From an uncultured Alistipes sp. (lineage in GTDB: Bacteria; Bacteroidota; Bacteroidia; Bacteroidales; Rikenellaceae), in assembly GCA_949840605.1 (NCBI GenBank), contig CATKXN010000069.1, positions 1-13,950 on the forward strand: a stretch of DNA of 13,950 nt, written 5' to 3'. The first letter of the stretch is position 1. The number at the start of each line of letters is the position of its first letter. Under the pieces are notes generated by a model, which was not told the origin of the DNA, searched no databases, and saw only the letters and a program-made list of their open reading frames with translations. The translations under genes were made by a program, and so were the position numbers. Below, in pieces: positions 6,333-13,950 of the stretch.

Positions 6333-7694
6333 ATGGAAACCAAGAAATTCTGCCTCTCCGAAAACCAGATGCCCACGCAATGGTACAACATCGTGGCCGA
6401 CATGCCCACCAAACCGCTGCCGCCGCTGCATCCCGCAACCAAAAAACCCGTCACCAAGGAGCAGATGTCGGCGATCTTCGCCGAGGAGCTGATCGACCAG
6501 GAGATGTCCACCGAACGCTACATCGACATTCCCGAAGAGGTGCAGGAAATTTACAAGATATGGCGTCCCACGCCCCTGGTGCGCGCAACGGGGCTGGAGA
6601 AAGCCCTCGGAACGCCGGCGAAGATCTATTTCAAGAACGAGAGCGTGTCGCCCGCGGGTTCGCACAAGCCCAACACCGCCGTGCCGCAGGCCTACTACAA
6701 CTACAAGCAGGGCATCAAGCACCTGACGACCGAAACCGGCGCAGGGCAGTGGGGCGCTTCGATCGCCTTCGCCGCGAAGCATTTCGGCATCGACCTGCAG
6801 GTATTCATGGTCAAGGTCAGCTACGACCAGAAGCCTTACCGGCGCCTGATGATGAACACCTGGGGCGCGGAGTGCGTGGCATCGCCCTCGACGCTGACCA
6901 ACTCGGGGCGCGCGGCGCTGGAGCGCGATCCGCACTGCTCGGGAAGCCTCGGACTGGCGATTTCGGAGGCCGTGGAGATGGCCCTGCGCCGTCCGGAGGA
7001 TACGCGCTACTGTCTGGGCAGCGTCCTGAACCACGTGGTGCTGCACCAGACGGTCATCGGGCAGGAGGCCGTGAAGCAGATGGAGATGGCCGACGCCGAA
7101 CCCGACATGGTGATCGGATGCTTCGGCGGCGGCAGCAACTTCGCGGGTATCGGGTTTCCGTTCCTGCAAAAGAACCTCACCGAAGGGAAGAAAATCCGCG
7201 TGATCGCCGTGGAGCCCGAAGGATGCCCGAAGCTCACGCGCGGCGAGTTCCAGTACGACTTCGGCGACGTGGCCGGATTCACGCCCCTGCTGCCGATGTA
7301 CACGCTGGGACACGATTTCCAGCCCTCGGACATCCACGCCGGAGGCCTGCGCTACCACGGAGCGGGTTCGATCGTCAGCCAGCTGATGAAGGACGGGCTG
7401 ATCGAAGCGCAGTCGATGCCGCAGGTCGAAACCCTCGCAGCGGGTGTACTGTTCGCCCAAAGCGAAGGCATCATCCCGGCTCCGGAATCGACGCACGCCA
7501 TCGCCGCGACGATCCGCGAGGCACTGAAAGCCAAGGAGGAGGGCGTGTCGAAGACCATCCTGTTCAACCTTTCGGGCAACGGCGTGATCGACCTCTACGC
7601 CTACGAACAGTATCTGGCCGGCGCGTTGAAGGATTTCTCGCCGAGCGACGAAGAGATTGCCAAGACGGTCAACCAGTTGGAGCACCTGATCTAA
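6333..7694 (+). CDS. trpB: Tryptophan synthase beta chain, TrpB2 (stand-alone) type
   Basis: TrpB is a PLP enzyme that condenses indole with L-serine to give L-tryptophan. This 453-residue protein has the extended N terminus (about 60 residues before WRPTPLVRA at 67-75) and motifs of the TrpB2 subfamily rather than TrpB1. PLP Lys112 sits in [11 protein letters not shown] (106-116). The catalytic Glu134 is in ETGAGQWG (134-141). [13 protein letters not shown] (162-174) and [15 protein letters not shown] (229-243) are TrpB2-like. The phosphate-binding loop is GGGSN (265-269), followed by PAPESTHA (382-389) and SGNG (414-417). No trpA or other trp gene is adjacent, which fits a TrpB2 acting without the alpha subunit, for example on free indole. 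Expression is probably controlled by the Trp attenuator directly upstream. TrpB2-like proteins sometimes have other substrates, but the Trp-codon leader argues for tryptophan synthesis here. Confidence 0.93.
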   Translation: METKKFCLSENQMPTQWYNIVADMPTKPLPPLHPATKKPVTKEQMSAIFAEELIDQEMSTERYIDIPEEVQEIYKIWRPTPLVRATGLEKALGTPAKIYFKNESVSPAGSHKPNTAVPQAYYNYKQGIKHLTTETGAGQWGASIAFAAKHFGIDLQVFMVKVSYDQKPYRRLMMNTWGAECVASPSTLTNSGRAALERDPHCSGSLGLAISEAVEMALRRPEDTRYCLGSVLNHVVLHQTVIGQEAVKQMEMADAEPDMVIGCFGGGSNFAGIGFPFLQKNLTEGKKIRVIAVEPEGCPKLTRGEFQYDFGDVAGFTPLLPMYTLGHDFQPSDIHAGGLRYHGAGSIVSQLMKDGLIEAQSMPQVETLAAGVLFAQSEGIIPAPESTHAIAATIREALKAKEEGVSKTILFNLSGNGVIDLYAYEQYLAGALKDFSPSDEEIAKTVNQLEHLI

Positions 7695-7711
7695 GACGAC
7701 GCTTCAAGAAG

Positions 7712-7741
7712 AAAAGACGGGCCTCGACGGCCCGTCTTTTT
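7712..7741 (+). terminator. Two-way intrinsic terminator between convergent genes
   Basis: The arms AAAAGACGGGCC (7712-7723) and 7729-7740 are perfect 12-bp complements around the loop TCGAC. Stem A/T ends give T-runs on both strands: TTTTT on the plus strand for the TrpB2 gene and TTTTCTTCTT on the minus strand for the YdeI-family gene. That gene's stop codon (7741-7743) abuts the hairpin. Confidence 0.9.
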
Positions 7742-8316
7742 CATTTCGAGTAGTATTTTCCGATTCCGCCGAATCCGGTTATCATGCTGTTCTCCCTGGT
7801 TTTGCCGATGAAGTGGTTCAACCGCTTTTCGAACTCTTCGGGACGCTTCCTCGCGGCTTCGACGTATGCGATCCGGATGCGTTTGTAGGTTTCGGGAAAC
7901 TGCCGGTAGTTTTCCCACACGGTTTCGTCTTCTTTCAACCGGTCGATTATATCCGCGGGAAAGACGAACGGTTCGGATAAAACGGTTTGTATCTTCTTCT
8001 CGAACACGGGATGTATCATTCCGTTCGCCAGCAGCCATTTAAGCCGTTCCTTGTTGGACTGCGAATAGGAGCTTCCGGGGTTTCTGGGCGTGAAACGCTG
8101 AATTTTATGCGTTTTGTCGAGGGACTTTATCGTGCTGTCGATCCATTCGAAACAAAGTGCTTCTTCGACCGCATCATTATACAGCACGCTTTTTTCGCCC
8201 GACGACTTGCTGGGAAACACGAACCAGACGCCGGGAGCCGTGTCGAAATGGTCGGTCAGCCACTTTCGCCAAGCATCCCGATCTTCAAAATACCGTATTT
8301 CAAGTTCCGTTGCCAT
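7741..8316 (-). CDS. YdeI/OmdA-family (OmpD-associated) protein
   Basis: The predicted 191-residue soluble protein resembles the YdeI/OmdA (bacteriocin-protection) family. A conserved N-terminal half contains GVWFVFPSKSSG (29-40), ALCFEWIDS (53-61), KIQRFTPRNPGS (71-82) and SQSNKERLKWLLANGMI (85-101). A helical C-terminal part contains a YVEAARKRPEEFEKRL segment, typical of the small domain of this family. The enterobacterial relative YdeI is associated with resistance to antimicrobial peptides; its biochemical role is unclear and should not be transferred with confidence. The ATG at 8314-8316 is used rather than longer upstream reading, because the extension would run antisense-free through the EamA gene in another frame without protein character. 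It starts 23 bases after the EamA stop, and a hairpin lies between. Confidence 0.8.
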   Translation of the reverse strand: MATELEIRYFEDRDAWRKWLTDHFDTAPGVWFVFPSKSSGEKSVLYNDAVEEALCFEWIDSTIKSLDKTHKIQRFTPRNPGSSYSQSNKERLKWLLANGMIHPVFEKKIQTVLSEPFVFPADIIDRLKEDETVWENYRQFPETYKRIRIAYVEAARKRPEEFEKRLNHFIGKTRENSMITGFGGIGKYYSK

Positions 8317-8324
8317 AATAATCT

Positions 8325-8348
8325 TTAAAAACGGGCCTCTTAGGCCCG
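8325..8348 (-). terminator. Hairpin overlapping the EamA-gene stop codon
   Basis: CGGGCCT (8332-8338) and AGGCCCG (8342-8348) form a perfect 7-bp stem with a 3-base loop. On the minus strand it is followed by TTTTTAAAG. The stem includes part of the EamA stop codon (8340-8342). Only 15 bases separate it from the next ATG at 8316, so it may be a leaky terminator or an mRNA-stability element within an operon. Confidence 0.65.
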
Positions 8349-9242
8349 GGAGCCGAGCCAAAGGAAGATCATGCCGACGAGGATGAAGGCCAGGTCGACG
8401 GCCTTCGAACGCAGATTGCGCTCGCGGAACAGCACCGCGCCGCAGAGGAACGACACCACGACCGAACCGCGGCGGATCATCGAGACGACGGAGATCATCG
8501 CATCCGGATCGCGCAGGGAGTAGAGGTAGGCGAAATCGGCCAGCGTGAGGAATATCGAGATCAGCGGAATGGACCAACTCCAATGGAACGGGGTAGTGCG
8601 GCCGCGCCGGGGCCACCACACGACGGCGACCACCGCGGCCATCATCAGCAACTGGTAGAGATTGTACCAGCTCTGTACGAAAACCGGATCGAGACGCGTC
8701 ATGATGTATTTGTCGTAAAGGCCGCTGACGGCGCCCGTAACGGCCGACAGGGCGACGAACAGAATCCAGACGTTATGGGTGAAGACGACTCCTTCGCGGC
8801 GGCTCGAACGGCTCAGCAGAAAGAGCGATGCGAGGGCCAGCGCAACGCCGGTCCACTGGTAGGAGTTGAGCCGTTCGCCGAAGATCAGCAGCGCGCCGAC
8901 AAGCACCATCACCGGGCGCGTGGCGTTGATCGGACCGACGATGGTGATGGGCAGGTGCTTCATGCCGAAGTAGCCGAAAATCCACGAAGTGAGGACGATG
9001 GTCGATTTCAGAATGACCAGCCGGTGCGCCTCCCACGACCCGGGGGCCGCGGCCAGCACGGTATGGTCGAACCACCCCAGGCCGAACTCCGCCGAAAGGA
9101 TCGCAGGCACAAAGATCAGCGTCGAGAAGAGCGTATTGAGCAGCAGCACGGGAAGCACGGCGTTTCCGGTGAGGGCCTTTTTCTTGGCCGCGTCATAGAA
9201 GCCGAGCAGCGCCGCCGAAGTAAATGCCAGAGTGAGCCACAT
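8340..9242 (-). CDS. EamA/DMT-superfamily transporter
   Basis: This inner-membrane protein of 300 residues has about ten predicted transmembrane helices arranged as two EamA repeats (roughly 1-145 and 155-298). The first repeat ends with the typical GPINATRPVMVLVGALLIFGERL (102-124) and the second with SMIRRGSVVVSFLCGAVLFRER. The basic segment SRSSRRE at about 144-150 links the halves. Members export amino acids, nucleotides or other small metabolites, and the substrate cannot be told from sequence. It lies 45 bases downstream of lysA on the same strand, which makes co-expression possible and an amino-acid-related substrate worth considering, but this is context only. It opens MWLTLAFTSAALLGF, directly entering the first helix. 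Confidence 0.88.
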   Translation of the reverse strand: MWLTLAFTSAALLGFYDAAKKKALTGNAVLPVLLLNTLFSTLIFVPAILSAEFGLGWFDHTVLAAAPGSWEAHRLVILKSTIVLTSWIFGYFGMKHLPITIVGPINATRPVMVLVGALLIFGERLNSYQWTGVALALASLFLLSRSSRREGVVFTHNVWILFVALSAVTGAVSGLYDKYIMTRLDPVFVQSWYNLYQLLMMAAVVAVVWWPRRGRTTPFHWSWSIPLISIFLTLADFAYLYSLRDPDAMISVVSMIRRGSVVVSFLCGAVLFRERNLRSKAVDLAFILVGMIFLWLGSRA

Positions 9243-9257
9243 AATGAAAAACGGAAA

Positions 9258-9285
9258 AAAGGAGAAAGGCGGCCGGAGCCGCCTT
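9258..9285 (-). terminator. Hairpin downstream of lysA
   Basis: AAGGCGGC (9266-9273) and GCCGCCTT (9278-9285) form an 8-bp perfect stem with a tetraloop. On the minus strand it is followed by TCTCCTTTTTT, so it has terminator form. It starts 2 bases after the lysA stop and lies 23 bases before the EamA ATG. Confidence 0.7.
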
Positions 9286-9287
9286 CG

Positions 9288-10454
9288 TTATTCGATTTCG
9301 TCGCTGTAAACGGCTCCGGGAAGATCGTGGAGGTTATAGCGCGAGGCCATCGACATGCCGTAGGCCCCGGCGGACTTGATCGTCAGCAGGTCGCCGCGGT
9401 GCGTCTTGCGCAGACTGACGTTCTCGTCGAAAACGTCCGTCGATTCGCAGGCCGTGCCCACGACCGTATACTTTTCGCTGGGAGCCTCCTCCTCGCGGGC
9501 CGTGATGTTCTCGATATTGTGGTACGAGCCGTACATCGCCGGGCGGACCAGTTCGGTCATCGAAGCGTCGACGATCACCAGCTTGCGGCCCGTGGCGGTG
9601 GTCTTGTTGAACAGCACGGTCGTAATCAGTTCGCCGCATTCGGCGACGATCGAACGGCCGAACTCGAAGTGCACCTCGCGGTCGCCGATGCGCAGATGGT
9701 TGTGGACGATCGAGAACAACGACGCGAAATTGGGAATCGGCTCGTTTTCGGGGACGTCGTAGTTGACGCCCAGTCCGCCGCCCACATCGACGAAACGGAA
9801 CTTGCAGCCCAGCTTTTCGAGATTCTCGACGATGACGTTGACCTTGTTGCACATGTTCTCGAAGACGTGCAGTTCGCGAATCTGCGAGCCGATGTGCAGA
9901 TGCAGTCCGATGATGTTGACGTTTTTGAGCGAGCGGATCTCTGCGGCGTGTTCAAGCACTTCTTCATATGAAATGCCAAACTTGCTGTCGGCCTGACCCG
10001 TATCGATGCAGTGGTTGGTCTTGGGGTCGATGTCGGGGTTGATGCGCAGCGCGATGTCGGTCACCTTGCCGGCCTCGGCCGATAGGGCGTCGACAAGTTC
10101 CAGCTCCTGAATCGACTCGCAGTTGATGGCGAGGATGTCCTGCTCGATGGCGTATTTCAGTTCCTTATCGCGTTTGCCCACGCCGGCGTAGACGATGCCC
10201 TTAGGGTCGAAACCCGCCTCGACAGCCTTGCGGAGCTCGTTGCCCGAGGCGCAGTCGATGCCCAGTCCGTATTCGCGGATGATGGCCAGCAGGTGGTCGT
10301 CGTAGTTGGCCTTGATGGCGTAATGTACCTTATAACCGTATTTTTTCGACTCGTAGACGACGCTTTCGAGGGTCTGGCGCAGCAGCGCCGTGTCATAAAG
10401 GTAGAACGGGGTTTCATAGCCCCGGAGCTTGGGTGCGATTTGTCTGCTTAACAT
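9288..10454 (-). CDS. lysA: Diaminopimelate decarboxylase
   Basis: LysA is a PLP-dependent fold-III decarboxylase that converts meso-diaminopimelate to L-lysine, the last step of lysine synthesis, in the cytosol. With the ATG at 10452-10454 the protein is 388 residues, within the family range. PLP Lys48 is in HYAIKANY (44-51). HLHIGSQI (185-192) and VDVGGGLGVNY (222-232) form the phosphate-binding region. EFGRSIVAECG (264-274) replaces the commoner EPGR. CESTD (336-340) carries the Cys donated across the dimer, and AGAYGMSMASRYN (362-374) contains the conserved Tyr. A longer reading from a TTG at 10481 is rejected because that codon lies inside the -7 promoter box. Ornithine/arginine decarboxylase relatives are less likely given the CESTD and HIGSQI context. 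Confidence 0.95.
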   Translation of the reverse strand: MLSRQIAPKLRGYETPFYLYDTALLRQTLESVVYESKKYGYKVHYAIKANYDDHLLAIIREYGLGIDCASGNELRKAVEAGFDPKGIVYAGVGKRDKELKYAIEQDILAINCESIQELELVDALSAEAGKVTDIALRINPDIDPKTNHCIDTGQADSKFGISYEEVLEHAAEIRSLKNVNIIGLHLHIGSQIRELHVFENMCNKVNVIVENLEKLGCKFRFVDVGGGLGVNYDVPENEPIPNFASLFSIVHNHLRIGDREVHFEFGRSIVAECGELITTVLFNKTTATGRKLVIVDASMTELVRPAMYGSYHNIENITAREEEAPSEKYTVVGTACESTDVFDENVSLRKTHRGDLLTIKSAGAYGMSMASRYNLHDLPGAVYSDEIE

Positions 10455-10478
10455 CTTTAACCTAACTTGTTGAATTCG

Positions 10479-10510
10479 CAAATATAAGCAAATTATGCCA
10501 TTCCGACAAA
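10479..10510 (-). promoter_or_regulatory. lysA: lysA promoter
   Basis: On the minus strand TTTG (10507-10510) and TATATTTG (10479-10486) are separated by 20 bp, matching the Bacteroidetes consensus in both halves. Transcription would begin about 17 bases before the ATG at 10454. Confidence 0.8.
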
Positions 10511-10542
10511 TTGAGACCTTCCGATATTTTCAAATTATTTCT

Positions 10543-10550
10543 TATCTTTG
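10543..10550 (+). promoter_or_regulatory. lepA: Probable lepA -7 promoter box
   Basis: TATCTTTG matches TAnnTTTG exactly and ends 21 bases before the lepA ATG. No TTG occurs at the expected -33 spacing. It lies divergent to the lysA promoter within the same 117-bp intergenic region. Confidence 0.6.
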
Positions 10551-10571
10551 CCCAAGATTTTACCCTTATAT

Positions 10572-12362
<1,791 letters not shown>

Positions 12363-12366
12363 AGCC

Positions 12367-13950
12367 ATGAAAAAGACCATCATCGACCTTTTCGAAGCCT
12401 CCGTCGAGCAGTACGGGGCCAAGACTTTCCTGCTCGAAAAGCGCCACCGCAAATTCGAGCCCACGACCTATGCCGAGACCAAAGAGCAGGCATTGGAGGT
12501 GGGAGCGGGACTCGCCTCGGCGGGGATTCGGCCGGGCGACAAGGTGGCCATCCTGGCCGAAGGCAGCAACGCATGGATCATCTCCGAACTGGGACTGTTC
12601 TACGCCGGAGCGATCAGCGTGCCGCTGTCGGTGAAGCTCGAAGAGTCGAACGACCTGCTGTTCCGCATGCGGCACGCAGAGGTCAAGGCCGTTTTCGTGT
12701 CGAAACACCAGTTGCCGAAGATCCGCCGCATCCGCGCCCAACTGCCGCAGCTGGAACACGTGATCGTTCTCGGGCACATTCCGCTTGAGAGCGGTGAGAC
12801 GGCCTACGGCACGCTGAAGCGGTTGGGCCGCGACTACCTGGCCGGAAACCGGGCCGAATTTATGAAAATAGGGCATGCGATCCGGAACGACGATTACGCC
12901 ACGATCACCTACACGTCGGGCACGACGGCCGACCCAAAAGGCGTGGTGCTGACGCACCGCAACTATACGGCCAACGTCGAACAGTCGCTGTCGCGCATCG
13001 ACATCCCGCCGTATTACCGGACGCTTATCATCCTGCCGTTGGACCACTGTTTCGCGCATGTCGTAGGATTTTATATCATGATTGCCTGCGGCGCTTCGGT
13101 GGCCACGGTGCAGATCGGGGCGACGCCGATGGAGACGCTCAAGAACATCCCGCAGAACATCCGCGAGGTGCAGCCGCACTTCCTGCTGTCGGTGCCCGCG
13201 CTGGCCAAGAATTTCCGCAAGGGGATCGAAAGCTCCATCCGGGCCAAAGGCAAATCCACTGAACGGCTTTTCAACCTCGCGCTCCGCACGGCTTACGTCT
13301 ACAACCGCGACGGATACAGCAAGGGCCGCGGCTGGCGCATCGTGCTGAAACTTTTCGTGGCGCTGTTCGACGCCGTATTGTTCCGCAAGGTCCGCGAGGC
13401 GTTCGGCGGCAGTCTGAAATTCTTCGTCGGGGGCGGAGCACTGCTCGATGCGGAGTTGCAGCGTTTTTACTACGCCATCGGCATCCCGATGTTCCAGGGA
13501 TACGGGCTTTCGGAAGCTACGCCCGTCATTTCGACCAATTCGCCCAAGTACCACTGGCACCGCTTCGGATCGTCGGGCAAGATACTCATCCCGCTCGACC
13601 TGAAAATCCTCGACGAAGCGGGCCGCGAGGTTCCCCGCGGGCAGAAGGGCGAGATCGTCATCCGCGGCGAGAATGTCATGGCCGGGTACTGGAAGAACCC
13701 CGAAGCCACGGCCGACACGGTCCGCGACGGATGGCTGCACACGGGAGATATGGGGTATGTTTCGGAGGATGATTTTCTCTATGTGCTGGGACGTTTCAAA
13801 AGTCTGCTGATCGCTTCGGACGGCGAAAAATACAGCCCCGAAGGCATGGAGGAGGCCATCGTGGACAAGTCGCCCTACATCGACCAGATCATCGTCCACA
13901 ACAACCAGAGTCCTTTCACGGGGGCGATCGTGGTTCCCAACCGCGAGGCT
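12367..13950 (+). CDS. Long-chain acyl-CoA synthetase-like AMP-binding enzyme (partial, 3' end outside window)
   Basis: Members of this adenylate-forming family activate a carboxylic acid, usually a fatty acid, with ATP to an acyl-AMP and transfer it to coenzyme A (or, in some members, acyl carrier protein). The first 528 residues are visible. Motifs include the P-loop YTSGTTADPKGVVLTH (182-197, TSGTT at 183-187), the A5 motif GYGLSEA (378-384), the ribose-binding HTGDMG (458-463, Asp461) and GRFKSLLIASDGEKYSP (475-491). The family usually exceeds 550 residues, so the C-terminal cap with the catalytic Lys of the A10 motif is probably beyond the edge. A hydrophobic segment near 225-245 and the layout fit the FAA1/FadD-like group. 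It begins 4 bases after lepA, suggesting one transcript. The precise acyl chain and acceptor are not determinable. Confidence 0.9.
   Translation, partial: MKKTIIDLFEASVEQYGAKTFLLEKRHRKFEPTTYAETKEQALEVGAGLASAGIRPGDKVAILAEGSNAWIISELGLFYAGAISVPLSVKLEESNDLLFRMRHAEVKAVFVSKHQLPKIRRIRAQLPQLEHVIVLGHIPLESGETAYGTLKRLGRDYLAGNRAEFMKIGHAIRNDDYATITYTSGTTADPKGVVLTHRNYTANVEQSLSRIDIPPYYRTLIILPLDHCFAHVVGFYIMIACGASVATVQIGATPMETLKNIPQNIREVQPHFLLSVPALAKNFRKGIESSIRAKGKSTERLFNLALRTAYVYNRDGYSKGRGWRIVLKLFVALFDAVLFRKVREAFGGSLKFFVGGGALLDAELQRFYYAIGIPMFQGYGLSEATPVISTNSPKYHWHRFGSSGKILIPLDLKILDEAGREVPRGQKGEIVIRGENVMAGYWKNPEATADTVRDGWLHTGDMGYVSEDDFLYVLGRFKSLLIASDGEKYSPEGMEEAIVDKSPYIDQIIVHNNQSPFTGAIVVPNREA

Noticed and set aside
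6159..7685. 508-codon open frame antisense to the TrpB2 gene and its leader
   Set aside because: Low-complexity His/Arg/Leu-rich shadow of a clear TrpB2 gene; it also runs through the attenuator terminator.
8359..8366. Near-match to a -7 box (TTCCTTTG, minus) inside the EamA gene that could drive the YdeI-like gene
   Set aside because: It lacks the conserved TA at the first two positions and has no -33 partner, so it is too weak to call.

Overview
The window looks like chromosomal DNA of a GC-rich member of the Bacteroidales, most likely Alistipes or another Rikenellaceae. The lineage call rests on six intergenic regions that carry the Bacteroidetes -7 promoter box TAnnTTTG, three of them with a TTG-type -33 element 20 bp upstream. 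It also rests on weak or absent Shine-Dalgarno sequences, GC-rich codon use, and protein types common in gut Bacteroidales. The genus is an inference. No mobile elements, rRNA, tRNA or CRISPR were seen. Most of the DNA is ordinary core-metabolism and housekeeping sequence.

Layout: (1) 1-622, minus, the 5' part of mazG, cut by the window edge. It is divergent from (2) 696-2852, plus, a secreted GH20 beta-N-acetylhexosaminidase. (3) 2815-3462, minus, a YhhN/TMEM86-family membrane protein whose 3' end overlaps the hexosaminidase gene by 38 bp. (4) 3530-5995, minus, pheT, followed by a strong hairpin. (5) 6103-6297, plus, a promoter and a tryptophan attenuator that control (6) 6333-7694, a stand-alone TrpB2-type tryptophan synthase beta chain. 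(7) 7712-7741, a shared two-way terminator. (8) A minus-strand series reading lysA (10454 to 9288), an EamA/DMT transporter (9242 to 8340) and a YdeI/OmdA-family protein (8316 to 7741), with a hairpin in each short gap. (9) From a divergent promoter region, plus strand, lepA (10572-12362). Four bases later comes a long-chain acyl-CoA synthetase-like gene (12367 to the window end, truncated).

The most interesting element is the leader in front of the TrpB2 gene, which ordinary gene calling would miss. A 27-codon ORF (6154-6237) contains three consecutive UGG Trp codons. After it lies a 15-bp terminator hairpin with a U-run. The 5' arm and loop of that hairpin can instead pair over 14 bp with a segment (6201-6214) that starts about where a ribosome stalled on the Trp codons would end. 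This is the classic design of ribosome-mediated transcription attenuation. It strongly suggests that this solitary TrpB2, with no trpA beside it, is made when charged tRNA-Trp is scarce, consistent with tryptophan synthesis or indole salvage.
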